From positions 868,001 through 932,000 of the forward strand of contig NZ_OY787456.1 in NCBI RefSeq assembly GCF_963678875.1: a stretch of DNA of 64,000 nucleotides, in the 5' to 3' direction. A model generated the notes under the pieces. It was not told where the DNA came from. It did no database searches and was given only the letters and a program-made list of their open reading frames with translations. Position numbers and translations under genes: made by a program. Below are positions 42,727 to 51,514 of this stretch, piece by piece (positions within the stretch are counted from its first letter, which is position 1; each line of letters begins with the position of its first letter). The stretch comes from an uncultured Hyphomonas sp. Lineage in GTDB: Bacteria > Pseudomonadota > Alphaproteobacteria > Caulobacterales > Hyphomonadaceae.

Positions 42727-43476
42727 TTGTTTGACGAACTGTTCCTGTGGTTTGTCCTGATCGGATTCATCGCACAGCTGATCGATGGCGCCCTTGGCAT
42801 GGCCTATGGTGTCATCTCCACCACTTTCATGATCGCGCTCGGCATGCCACCGGCCTATGCCAGCGCCAATGTGCATGCCGCGGAAGTGTTCACGACGGCT
42901 GCCTCCGGCATATCCCATTCGGTGGCGAAGAATGTCGACTGGCATGTGTTCTGGCGGCTCGCCCTGTTCGGCGCGGCCGGAGGCACGGCCGGGGCGTTCC
43001 TCGTCAGCCATCTTCATACAGACACATTCCGCCCGGTGATCGCGGCCTACCTGTTCGGCATGGGCGTGGTCGTCATCTGGAAAGGCCTGCGCCCGCGCCC
43101 CCGCGCACCGCGCCTGCACCGTGTGCGCCTGCTCGGCCTGTTCGGCGGCATGGCGGATGCGATTGGAGGCGGCGGCTGGGGGCCGGTCGTCGCGTCGAAC
43201 CTCATCGCCCGTGGCGGCGACCCCGGCAAGATGGTTGGAACGGTGAACCTCGCTGAGTTCTTCGTGACGCTGGCCGTCTCCGGTGCGTTCCTGCTGGCGC
43301 TCGGCGCCACCTTCGGGAAAGCGGCGTTGGGCCTGCTGGTTGGCGGCGTGCTGGCTGCGCCGGTGGCGGTGTTCGCCGCGCGGCGTATCCCGAGGAAGCT
43401 CTTTACGATCATTGTCGGGGTTGCCATCTGCCTCGTCAGCGCCTGGAACCTCTGGCGCGGACTTGTCGCGCTCTGA
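42727..43476 (+). CDS. TSUP-family (TauE/SafE) membrane transporter (TTG start)
   Basis: The 249-residue protein has about eight helices and the two related TSUP halves: GFIAQLIDGALGMAYGVISTTFMIALGMPP near the start and GLFGGMADAIGGGGWGPVVASNLIARGG in the second half. Relatives export sulfite or organosulfur anions; the substrate here is unknown. The start is TTG 42727, with GGAG 8 nt upstream; no ATG or GTG fits the first helix better. Confidence 0.85.
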   Translation: MFDELFLWFVLIGFIAQLIDGALGMAYGVISTTFMIALGMPPAYASANVHAAEVFTTAASGISHSVAKNVDWHVFWRLALFGAAGGTAGAFLVSHLHTDTFRPVIAAYLFGMGVVVIWKGLRPRPRAPRLHRVRLLGLFGGMADAIGGGGWGPVVASNLIARGGDPGKMVGTVNLAEFFVTLAVSGAFLLALGATFGKAALGLLVGGVLAAPVAVFAARRIPRKLFTIIVGVAICLVSAWNLWRGLVAL

Positions 43477-43531
43477 CGGGCAGGCCTTCCTGACAGCCGC
43501 CTGACACACAAGCGTGACCAGCTGCCCCTTG

Positions 43532-43548
43532 CGTGCCGCTGCGGCACG
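43532..43548 (+). promoter_or_regulatory. hairpin in TonB-receptor upstream region
   Basis: CGTGCCG (43532-43538) pairs with CGGCACG (43542-43548), loop CTG. The gap is too short for a cobalamin riboswitch. Confidence 0.35.
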
Positions 43549-43584
43549 TACGAAACACAAGGCTTCCGCTTGGGAGGAAGCGTC

Positions 43585-45804
43585 ATGCATACTGGTCCGG
43601 ATCGTGTCATCCCGGAAAACGCGAAGCGTTTATCCGGGACCCAGCTCAGACTTTCGCTGATGGCCTCTGGCTCCCGGCGCTCCGCGCTGTGCGCTGCGGC
43701 CGGGATAGCTCTGGCGTTTGGCGCGCTGCCCGCACAGGCGCAGCAAGCTGGTAATGAAGAGGCCCCGCTTCCGGCTTGCGACGCGCCGGTCGACAAATCG
43801 CAAGGCGTAGGGACTTGTATTGATGAAACCGGTCGGAGGCGCATCTGGTGGATCGAAAATAGACTGTCGCCCGTCGAAATCTGGGGCGACCGTTCGGAGG
43901 TCGATCCCGGCAGCCACAGCTTTGCGACGGCGGAACAGATCGCCGCCACCGCGGCCGACCACCCCGCCGAAATCCTGAACCAGCTGCCGGGCGTGAACGT
44001 GCAGATGAATTCCGGGCAGGAACACCTCATTGCCATCCGCTCGCCGGTGCTGACCGGCGGGGCCGGGCAGGGCAGCTTCCTGATCCTTGAGAATGGTGTC
44101 CCCACCCGCTCCCCTGCCTTCGGCAACGTCAATTCCCTGATCGAACCGCACCATGAGGTCGCCGACGCGATCGAAGTCGTGCGCGGGCCGGGCAGTGCGA
44201 AGTATGGCTCCAATGCCGTACACGGACTGATCAATGTTATCCTGCCGGAGCCGGGCGAGGGCAGCGAATTCCGCGCCTCCTATGGCACGCTGGGCCGTTG
44301 GCGCACCGACATGAAGCTGGACGAGGGTCGGCACTGGCTGGTGAATCTCTCGCTGATGAAAGACACCGGCTGGCGCGACAATACCGATGTCAGCCAGCAG
44401 AAGCTCTCCGTCGTCGGCAAGTTCAATCCGGGGCTGTGGGATGCGACCGTCTGGCTGTCCGGCCAGAACCTCGAACAGGAATCCGGCGGCTACATCACCG
44501 GCGCCGATGCCTACAAGGACGCGGACATCGCGAAGACGAACCCCGATCCGGACGCCTACCGCAATGCGTGGTCGGCCCGCCTCGGCGCGCGCCTCGAGCG
44601 TCCCCTGTTCGACGGTACGCTCGTCCTGATGCCCTACGCCCATTCGCAGGCAATGATCTTCTCACAGCACTTCCTGCCAAACGGCGGCGTGGAGAAGAAT
44701 GGCCACACCGGCGGCGGTGTCATGGTGCGCTTTGAGCAGCCTCTGTCCGAACAGCTAACCTGGCGCGTCGGTACCGACCTCGATGCCGCGAGCGGTTACC
44801 TGCGCGAGATCCAGCCGGAGCCGTTCGGCTTCTTCCCCGCCGACACGCGTTTCCCGCAAGGCGTCCACTATGACTATGACGTCGACACGACTGTCGCGGC
44901 GCTGTGGACCGAACTGGAATGGACGGTGTCGGAGGACTTCCGCATCCTCGCAGGCCTGCGGGGCGAGCGCCACGACTATGACTATACCACCACAGCTCCC
45001 ACCGGAATCAGCGGCCGCTTCAACGTGCCCGCTGACCGGTCTGACTCCTATGACTTCGTGACGCCCAAGCTCGGCGCGGTCTGGTCTGTTTCCGGCACGG
45101 TCGATCTCTATGCCAACTATGCGCGCGGTGCCCGCGCGCCGCAGGTCTCAGACCTCTACCGCCTGCAAAGCCTGCAGGTGGTCGGCCAGATCGACACCGA
45201 AACGCTGGACAGTGTGGAACTTGGCGCGCGCGGCGCGGCGCTCGACGGACGGCTCGTCTTCGACGTTTCCGCCTACTGGATGGACAAGGAGAATTTCTTC
45301 TTCCGCGATTCCGATGGCCTGAACGTGACCGATGGCTCGACGGAGCACAGAGGTGTTGAAGTCTCCGCTGCCTATGACTTGACCGACACGCTGTCCCTGT
45401 CCGGCAATGTGTCTTGGTCGGACCAGACCTATACGTTCGACCGCGTGATCGGAGGCTCTGCCTCCAATACGATCCTCGACGGCAACGATATCGACACCGC
45501 GCCGGAATGGCTGGCCAATGCACGGCTGAACTGGCAGGCGACAGACCGCCTCGCCCTGTCGCTGAACGTGGAACATATCGGCGAGTATTTCACCGATCCC
45601 GGCAACCAGAACACCTATCCCGGTCACACATTGCTCGGCGCCCGCGCGGCGTGGGCCTGGACCGACACGCACACGGTCTGGATCAATATTCGCAACCTGA
45701 CGGACGAGCGCTATGCCGACCGGGCCGACGTGTCGTTCGGCAATCCGCGCTACTTCCCCGGCGAGCCGGTCAATGCCACAGTGGGGATCAGCCGGACATT
45801 CTAG
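43585..45804 (+). CDS. TonB-dependent outer-membrane receptor
   Basis: The 739-residue protein has an N-terminal plug (IRSPVLTGGAGQGSFLILENGVPTR, EVVRGPGSAKYGSNAVHGLINVI) and a 22-strand barrel ending in the outer-membrane phenylalanine (GISRTF). Such receptors import siderophores, cobalamin, sugars or other large ligands using TonB energy. GGGAGGAAG 5 nt before ATG 43585 favours that start, giving a long signal peptide. Its first 20 codons contain a palindromic repeat (43610-43639). An internal ATG at 43659 (MASGSRRSALCAAAG) would give a normal signal peptide but has no ribosome binding site. Confidence 0.93.
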   Translation: MHTGPDRVIPENAKRLSGTQLRLSLMASGSRRSALCAAAGIALAFGALPAQAQQAGNEEAPLPACDAPVDKSQGVGTCIDETGRRRIWWIENRLSPVEIWGDRSEVDPGSHSFATAEQIAATAADHPAEILNQLPGVNVQMNSGQEHLIAIRSPVLTGGAGQGSFLILENGVPTRSPAFGNVNSLIEPHHEVADAIEVVRGPGSAKYGSNAVHGLINVILPEPGEGSEFRASYGTLGRWRTDMKLDEGRHWLVNLSLMKDTGWRDNTDVSQQKLSVVGKFNPGLWDATVWLSGQNLEQESGGYITGADAYKDADIAKTNPDPDAYRNAWSARLGARLERPLFDGTLVLMPYAHSQAMIFSQHFLPNGGVEKNGHTGGGVMVRFEQPLSEQLTWRVGTDLDAASGYLREIQPEPFGFFPADTRFPQGVHYDYDVDTTVAALWTELEWTVSEDFRILAGLRGERHDYDYTTTAPTGISGRFNVPADRSDSYDFVTPKLGAVWSVSGTVDLYANYARGARAPQVSDLYRLQSLQVVGQIDTETLDSVELGARGAALDGRLVFDVSAYWMDKENFFFRDSDGLNVTDGSTEHRGVEVSAAYDLTDTLSLSGNVSWSDQTYTFDRVIGGSASNTILDGNDIDTAPEWLANARLNWQATDRLALSLNVEHIGEYFTDPGNQNTYPGHTLLGARAAWAWTDTHTVWINIRNLTDERYADRADVSFGNPRYFPGEPVNATVGISRTF
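43610..43639 (+). repeat. REP-like palindromic element inside the receptor signal region
   Basis: TCCCGGAAAACGC (43610-43622) pairs with GCGTTTATCCGGGA (43626-43639) with one bulged A, loop GAA. The surrounding CGTCAT...CCGGGACCCAG context is like the short palindromic repeats scattered between genes in alphaproteobacteria. Here it is translated as VIPENAKRLSGT. Confidence 0.5.
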
Positions 45805-45826
45805 AGAGACAATCAGGAGGAACCCC

Positions 45827-46441
45827 ATGAAGCTCTATCACAGCCCCCAGGCGCCGAACCCGGACCGCGTCGTCTATTTCCTGCGTGCCAAGGGCAAGCT
45901 TGATGCGGTCGACCTCGCAGAGGTCTCCATCATGCAGCAGGAGCACAAGACGGCGGAATACCGCGACGTCTCGCCTTTCTCCCAGGTGCCTGCGCTGGTG
46001 CTGGACGACGGCACGAAGATCACCGAGAGCCGCGCGATCTGCACCTATTTCGAGGGGGTCTTCCCGGAGCCGAACCTGATGGGTGCCGACCCGAAGGAGA
46101 AGGCGCTGATCGAGATGTGGGACCGGCGGGTGGAGCTGATGTTCTTCATCCAGTTCGCCACCTGGTTCCGAAACTCTCACCCGGCCATGGCACCGCTGGA
46201 AGTGCCGCAAAGCGCCGAGGCGGCTGCCAAGGGCGAGAAGGCCGCGAAGAGGATGGCGGAGCGGTTCGACGCCCACCTCGCGAACAATGAGTTCCTCGCC
46301 GCAGACCGTTTCTCCATTGCGGATATCACGCTCTTCATCGCCTGCGGGTTCTGCCGCGTGATGAAGTATGCGCCGCACAAGGAGCACGCCAATCTCGGCC
46401 GCTGGTATGACGCAATGGCGGCGCGCGGTTTCGCGGGCTAG
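45827..46441 (+). CDS. glutathione S-transferase-like protein
   Basis: The 204-residue protein has an N-terminal thioredoxin-like domain (MKLYHSPQAPNPDRVVYFLRAKG; VPALVLDDGTKITESRAICTYFE, with the cis-Pro and glutathione-binding ES) and an all-helical C-terminal domain. AGGAGG before ATG 45827, 22 nt after the receptor stop, suggests co-transcription with the receptor. Its stop shares CTAG with the stop of the convergent monooxygenase. Confidence 0.88.
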   Translation: MKLYHSPQAPNPDRVVYFLRAKGKLDAVDLAEVSIMQQEHKTAEYRDVSPFSQVPALVLDDGTKITESRAICTYFEGVFPEPNLMGADPKEKALIEMWDRRVELMFFIQFATWFRNSHPAMAPLEVPQSAEAAAKGEKAAKRMAERFDAHLANNEFLAADRFSIADITLFIACGFCRVMKYAPHKEHANLGRWYDAMAARGFAG

Positions 46442-47436
46442 GCCATCGCCTGCGCGATCAGCTGGTAGGAGCGGATGCGGTCCTCGTTCCACTCCGCAAG
46501 TGTCAGGATGAACAGCTCGTCCGCGCCATGCTTGGCGGCGAAAGCCTTGAGCCGTCCGGCAACATCGCCTGCCGCGCCGATCACCCCGCGTCCCTCGGCT
46601 GCCGCCAGGGCTTCCGGGGAGGCGGCAGCAATTACCGCGTCGGCTTCCGTGGACGGAACGAAGGCGCGGAAGTCGCCTGTGCGGCGGGCCAGGTTCCACG
46701 CAATGGCGGGCTTCGACAGGCGCCGTGCCTCCGCCTCGGTCTCGGCCGCCAGCGCAACGAGGCCGACGGCAGCGTAAGGCTCGGCAGCGAAGGGCGATGG
46801 CTGGAAGGCGTCCCTGTATGCGGTGAGCGCGGCGCCCGCCCCGCCCGGCGCCAGAAAATCCGCAAAGGCGAGCTTCAGGCCCATCGCCCCGGCAAAAGCC
46901 GCCGAGTCCGGTGAGGAAGCCAGCATCCACACATCCGGGCGCTGGCCTCGCGGGCCGACATGGATGCCCGTCGCGCGGTGGCCTTCCGGCAGGGGCACCT
47001 CGCCGCTCGCATCCAGCATCCAGTCCATCAGCATGCGCAGCATGGTCGGGAAGGCCTGCGCGCCGGGGCCGAGCAGGGCCGCCGACGTGCGCGGGTCCGC
47101 CCCGGTCGCCCGGCCGACGCCCAGTTCGATCCGTCCCGGCGCCAATGCCTCCAGCGCGCAGAACTGCTCGGCCACTTTCAGCGGCGAATAGTTCGGCAGC
47201 ATCACCCCGCCCGAGCCGAGTTTCAGGTGCTGCGTCCGCTGGCTGAGCGCTCCGATCAGGACTTCCGGCGCAGCGCCTGCGAAACTGCGGGCATTGTGGT
47301 GCTCCTGCACCCAGAACGACCGCCAGCCCCGGCCGTCCAGCACCCCGGCGAGTGCCAGTGTGTTTGAGAAGGCGTCCGCGGCGGTCTGGCCCTCGAACAG
47401 GGGCGATGGGTCAAGGATCGACAGGACTGGTTTCAT
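46438..47436 (-). CDS. LLM-class (luciferase-like) flavin-dependent oxidoreductase
   Basis: The 332-residue TIM-barrel protein has SFWVQEHHNARSFAGAAPEVLIGAL, LGSGGVMLPNYSPLKVAEQF and GRIELGVGRATGADPRT, typical of the bacterial-luciferase-like family 1. Members use reduced FMN or F420 to oxidise diverse substrates. Its 3' end overlaps the GST gene by 4 nt, and its 5' end is divergent from the M1 peptidase with a gap of only 52 nt. Confidence 0.9.
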   Translation of the reverse strand: MKPVLSILDPSPLFEGQTAADAFSNTLALAGVLDGRGWRSFWVQEHHNARSFAGAAPEVLIGALSQRTQHLKLGSGGVMLPNYSPLKVAEQFCALEALAPGRIELGVGRATGADPRTSAALLGPGAQAFPTMLRMLMDWMLDASGEVPLPEGHRATGIHVGPRGQRPDVWMLASSPDSAAFAGAMGLKLAFADFLAPGGAGAALTAYRDAFQPSPFAAEPYAAVGLVALAAETEAEARRLSKPAIAWNLARRTGDFRAFVPSTEADAVIAAASPEALAAAEGRGVIGAAGDVAGRLKAFAAKHGADELFILTLAEWNEDRIRSYQLIAQAMA

Positions 47437-47488
47437 GGCCTCCGTGATGCGCTATGCAGGAGGATGAAACAAGACAAGGAAACGATTC

Positions 47489-50161
47489 ATGCGGATCTTG
47501 GCGGCGTCCCTTCTCCTTTTCCTGACGGCCTGTGCGCAGGCTTCCTCATTCGGTCCACAGGTCCGGGCCGTACCGATGGACGAATTGAAGGCCGCCGCCC
47601 CGGCGGGGCAGCTATCGGGTGTCGCCCAGCCGGTGGCTTACCGGGTGGAGATGACGGTCGATCCGCGCGAAACTACCTTTTCCGGCCATGTCCAGATCGA
47701 CGTGAACCTGATGACGTCCGCAACAGGGATCTGGATGCACGGGGCGGACCTCGATGTTTCCTCGGTCCAGGTCAGTGCGGGCGGGGAAACCCGGCCGGCC
47801 AACTGGACAGAAGTCCACCCCACCGGCGTGGTCTGGGTAGGTTTTCCGAACCGAGTCCATGCGGGCGGCATCACGCTGGCGATCGACTACACCGCCGCCT
47901 TCGATGCGAACCTCGCCGGCCTGTTCCGCGTCGATGAAAAGGGCGAAGCCTATGCGCTGGCCAAGTCCGAAAGCATTCAGGCGCGGCGTTTCCTGCCCAG
48001 CTTCGACGAGCCGGGCTTCAAGGCGCCGTTCGACATCACGCTGACTGTGCCGGATGACATGCTGGCCATCGGCAACACGCCGGTTGCGTCGCGCGTTCCC
48101 GCCCGGCCCGGCTTTGATCGCGTGACCTTCCTGCGCACGCGTCCGCTGTCGACCTATCTCCTGTCGGTCGCGGTCGGTAATTTCGAGAAGGTCTCTGCCG
48201 GCACGATCCCGGTGAATGCCTGGCGCGACTGGCCGGTTCCGCTGACTGGCTATGCCCGTGCGGACAAGGGCGACGAGTTGGAAGCGATCCTTTCCATCAC
48301 GCCAGCGATGATCGAGTTCTTCGAAGAAGCGCTGGAACAGCCCTATCCCTATGAAAAGCTGGACATCATCGCCGCGCCGCAATGGCCGTCGGGGGCGACC
48401 GAACTTGCTGCCGCGATCACCTATCGGGAGAGCCGCATTCTCGCCAATGAGAAGTCCGGCGCGATGTTCCTGCGTTCGATGAAGGGCGTTCACGCGCATG
48501 AATTGTCTCACATGTGGTTCGGTGATCTCGTCACCCCGCCCTGGTGGGATGATCTCTGGCTGAAGGAAGGTATTGCCAGCTGGGCAGAGCCTGCCGTGCT
48601 CGGAACGTTGGAGCCGAATGGCGGACACGACATTCAGGCGGTCGTTGATGCGATCGCGGCCATGCAGCTGGACAGCCTCTCCAGCGCCCGCGCTGTGGCC
48701 CAGCCGATCACCGAAAATGCGGACATCCGCAACGCCTATGACGCCATCACCTACAATAAGGGGCAGGCTGTCCTGTCCATGGTGGATACCTGGTTCGGGC
48801 CGGACCAGTTCCGTCCTGCGCTTGGCAAATATATCGCCGAATATGCCGACAAAGCGGCCGACAGCGCGCAGTTCTTCGAGGCGATCGGGCGGTCGACCGG
48901 CAATCCGGACATCGGCCGGTCCATGAAGACCTTCATCACGCAGAATGGTGTCCCGCTGCTGGAGACGGAACTTCAGTGCACGAGCAGCGGCGCAAAAGTC
49001 GTTCTGCAGCAAAGCCGCTATCGCCCGCTCGGCTCCGACGCCGACCCGGACCGGCATTGGGTCATCCCGGTCTGTGTCTCATGGCGCGAGGGTGAAGAGA
49101 CCGGACGGTCGTGCACACTGATGAAGGCCCGCCGCCAGGTCCTGCCACTGGAGGGCGCGCGCTGTCCGGACGCCTATCACCCGAATGCAAACGGCACCGG
49201 CTATTACAGGTTCAATATGGCCGCCGAGGGCTGGACCCGGCTGATTGCCGCCTTTCCGGGACTGAGCGCAACGGAAGCGCTGACCGCCATCGACAGTGGC
49301 GAAGCCGATTTCATCGCCGGGAAAATGGATGCCGCGATGCTGCGCAAGCTGCTCGCGGCTGGCGCGCAGCATGATGATGCCGCCGTCGCCTCTGCGGTTT
49401 TGAACATCTATTCTGAGCTGATGGACCGGCTGGAAGGCGCAGAAGCTGCTGGTCTTCGGGCTGATGCGGAAGCTGCGTCTGACCGCCTGCGCGCACGGAT
49501 GGAGGCAGGAGACAGCGATCCGGAACTGGAAGCCAGCCTGGTCGAATTCGATGCCACGGTTCTGAAGCAGGAAACGGCGCGCACGCAGCTGGCTGAAGAA
49601 ATGGACAAATGGCTCAGCGATCCGGACGCAGACGTGAACCTCTCCAGCGATCTCTATGCCTCAGGTTTGCTTGTCCTGCTGGATGAAGGCGGGCTGGCGG
49701 CTTATGACCGTGTGCTGACGGCTTATGACGAGATCGACGATCCAGCCTTTGGCCAGTCTGTTGCCCTTGCACTCGGCAGTGTGACAGATCCGGAACAGGC
49801 TGCGCGCACACGCGGCCTGATCGCCTCGGCAGAACTCGGCCCGCGCGAAACCTACACGATGGCGCTGCTGCAGATGCAGGCGCCTGAAACGCGTGAGGCG
49901 ATGTGGGCGTTCCTCGAGGCCAATTTCCCGGCTTTCCTGAAAGCGATTCCGACCCAGTGGCAGCGCCGGACGCCGGGCCTTGCCGCCTATTTCTGCGATG
50001 CCGAAGGGCTTGGCGCGCTGAACGCCCTGTTCGAGGAATATGGCGATCTCGCCGAGGGCCATGAACGCGCGCTCTCGCAGGCGCAGGAGAAGATCAATCT
50101 CTGCATGGCCCAGAAGGCCGCGACGCAGGCAGACCTTGAGGCTGCCTTCGCCGCGCCTTGA
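47489..50161 (+). CDS. M1-family metallopeptidase lipoprotein
   Basis: The 890-residue protein begins with a lipoprotein signal (LTAC, Cys15). It has the M1 N-terminal beta domain, then the gluzincin site H337-E-L-S-H341 with Glu360 (WLKEGIASWAEP). A C-terminal ERAP1-like helical domain fills the last 350 residues. The substrate-recognition motif usually GAMEN reads GATEL (302-306), so the residue that fixes the peptide amino terminus is shifted or changed. It should be an envelope-anchored aminopeptidase for peptide uptake. Confidence 0.92.
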   Translation: MRILAASLLLFLTACAQASSFGPQVRAVPMDELKAAAPAGQLSGVAQPVAYRVEMTVDPRETTFSGHVQIDVNLMTSATGIWMHGADLDVSSVQVSAGGETRPANWTEVHPTGVVWVGFPNRVHAGGITLAIDYTAAFDANLAGLFRVDEKGEAYALAKSESIQARRFLPSFDEPGFKAPFDITLTVPDDMLAIGNTPVASRVPARPGFDRVTFLRTRPLSTYLLSVAVGNFEKVSAGTIPVNAWRDWPVPLTGYARADKGDELEAILSITPAMIEFFEEALEQPYPYEKLDIIAAPQWPSGATELAAAITYRESRILANEKSGAMFLRSMKGVHAHELSHMWFGDLVTPPWWDDLWLKEGIASWAEPAVLGTLEPNGGHDIQAVVDAIAAMQLDSLSSARAVAQPITENADIRNAYDAITYNKGQAVLSMVDTWFGPDQFRPALGKYIAEYADKAADSAQFFEAIGRSTGNPDIGRSMKTFITQNGVPLLETELQCTSSGAKVVLQQSRYRPLGSDADPDRHWVIPVCVSWREGEETGRSCTLMKARRQVLPLEGARCPDAYHPNANGTGYYRFNMAAEGWTRLIAAFPGLSATEALTAIDSGEADFIAGKMDAAMLRKLLAAGAQHDDAAVASAVLNIYSELMDRLEGAEAAGLRADAEAASDRLRARMEAGDSDPELEASLVEFDATVLKQETARTQLAEEMDKWLSDPDADVNLSSDLYASGLLVLLDEGGLAAYDRVLTAYDEIDDPAFGQSVALALGSVTDPEQAARTRGLIASAELGPRETYTMALLQMQAPETREAMWAFLEANFPAFLKAIPTQWQRRTPGLAAYFCDAEGLGALNALFEEYGDLAEGHERALSQAQEKINLCMAQKAATQADLEAAFAAP

Positions 50162-50173
50162 TGGGCGAACGTC

Positions 50174-50962
50174 CTACGCGTTCTTGATCGTCAGGCCGCC
50201 ATCGACCGGGATGAAGACGCCGGTCATGAAACTGGCGGCCGGCAGCACGCAGGACAGGGTCATGTTCGCGACCTCTTCCGGAATGCCGTACCGGCGCAGC
50301 GGCACGCGGCGCTTGGCGTAGATTTCCTTATGCTCGTCCGGAATGCCGGCGGTGATGCCGGTCTTGATCGGGCCGGGGCAGATACAGTTCACCGTGATGC
50401 CTTCACGGCCAAGGTCGACCGCGAGGCCGCGGGTGAGGCCGATGACGCCATGTTTGGCGGCGACGTACGGGCTGTTCCCCGGCGTCGCACCCAGACCTTC
50501 CGTGGACGCTACATTCACGATGCGGCCATAGCCGGCCTTGCGCATATAGGGCAGCGCCGCGCGGATCGCCCGCTGGTGGCTGGTCAGCATCACATTGATC
50601 GTGGGGCCCCAGGAGTCCTCATAGGATTCCTCGGCCACATCGGCAAACATGGCGAAGCCCGCATTGTTGACCAGGATTTCCAGCCCGCCGAAATGCGCCG
50701 CCGCCTCGTCGATCACGCGCTTGATCGTGTCCTTGTCGGACACATCCATCGCCCAGCCTTTGACATGGTCGATGCCCGCGGCCTTGATCTCTTCCACAAC
50801 GGCATCGACGGCGTCCTGCTTCAGGTCCGTGACGGCTACGTTCGCGCCTTCGCGGGCGAACAGGTGCGCGGTGGCCCGGCCCATACCGCTGGCGGCACCG
50901 GTGATGAGGGCGGTCTTGCCTTTGATCGAACGCGAAAGCGCTTCATAGGGCGGCTGGCTCAT
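50174..50962 (-). CDS. SDR oxidoreductase (FabG/3-hydroxybutyrate dehydrogenase-like)
   Basis: The 262-residue protein has TGAASGMGRATAHLFAREGA, NNAGFAMFADV, the active-site S-Y-K (ASTEGLGATPGNSPYVAAKHG) and CPGPIKTGI, all typical of classical SDRs. It is the second gene of a minus-strand pair: its ATG overlaps the thioesterase stop by 4 nt (ATGA). Divergent acyl-CoA dehydrogenase genes suggest a role with acyl-CoA or hydroxyacid substrates. Confidence 0.88.
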   Translation of the reverse strand: MSQPPYEALSRSIKGKTALITGAASGMGRATAHLFAREGANVAVTDLKQDAVDAVVEEIKAAGIDHVKGWAMDVSDKDTIKRVIDEAAAHFGGLEILVNNAGFAMFADVAEESYEDSWGPTINVMLTSHQRAIRAALPYMRKAGYGRIVNVASTEGLGATPGNSPYVAAKHGVIGLTRGLAVDLGREGITVNCICPGPIKTGITAGIPDEHKEIYAKRRVPLRRYGIPEEVANMTLSCVLPAASFMTGVFIPVDGGLTIKNA

Positions 50963-51396
50963 AGGGGTTTCCTCTCTCTTCTTTTCTTGATGGTCCCGGA
51001 GAAGTTCAGGACGGGGCGTCCGTCTTCTCCGGTTACGATTCCTCGGATGAAGCTCAGCGATCCGCCATCGCGCAGCACGTCTCCGCGCGCCTCCAGCCGC
51101 TCATTCTCCAGAACGGCATCGACGAATTCCGATGAAAACGCGATCGTGACGCCGGTAAATCCCTCTGTCGTGCCATGCCCGATGGCGAAGAGCGCGAAAT
51201 CGGCAAAACTCATCAGGCAACCGCCATGCACCACGCCATTGGCGTTCATATGCTTGCGTTTCACCCGGAAGGCGGCAACCGGACCATTTTCGTCAACCTT
51301 GAAATAGAACGGCCCGGCCGTCTCGTGTTCGAATGGATCATCTGTCCAGGTGAACCAGCCCGCAAACTCGCCTGATTTCTCGATTGTTTTGGTCAC
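50959..51396 (-). CDS. PaaI-family acyl-CoA thioesterase (hotdog fold)
   Basis: The 145-residue protein contains KHMNANGVVHGGCLMSFADFALFAIG, the PaaI/YigI hotdog signature with its Asp, then SSEFVDAVLENERLEARGDVL. It would hydrolyse acyl-CoA esters. GTG at 51396 is chosen as start because GGGAGG is spaced 5 nt before it. It is translationally coupled to the downstream SDR. Confidence 0.88.
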   Translation of the reverse strand: MTKTIEKSGEFAGWFTWTDDPFEHETAGPFYFKVDENGPVAAFRVKRKHMNANGVVHGGCLMSFADFALFAIGHGTTEGFTGVTIAFSSEFVDAVLENERLEARGDVLRDGGSLSFIRGIVTGEDGRPVLNFSGTIKKRRERKPL

Positions 51397-51514
51397 ATCG
51401 CCTCCCTGTATTATGGGCGGCACGATACCGCACGGTTACCCTTCGACAAGCGTGCCGTTGGGGAATAGATTGCGCCGGTAAACAGTCAGAATGAATTGAA
51501 AGAGGAAGCAGACC

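Noticed and set aside
43477..43584. Cobalamin or other riboswitch before the TonB receptor
   Set aside because: The gap is only 108 nt and lacks the conserved B12 box; only a small hairpin is seen.
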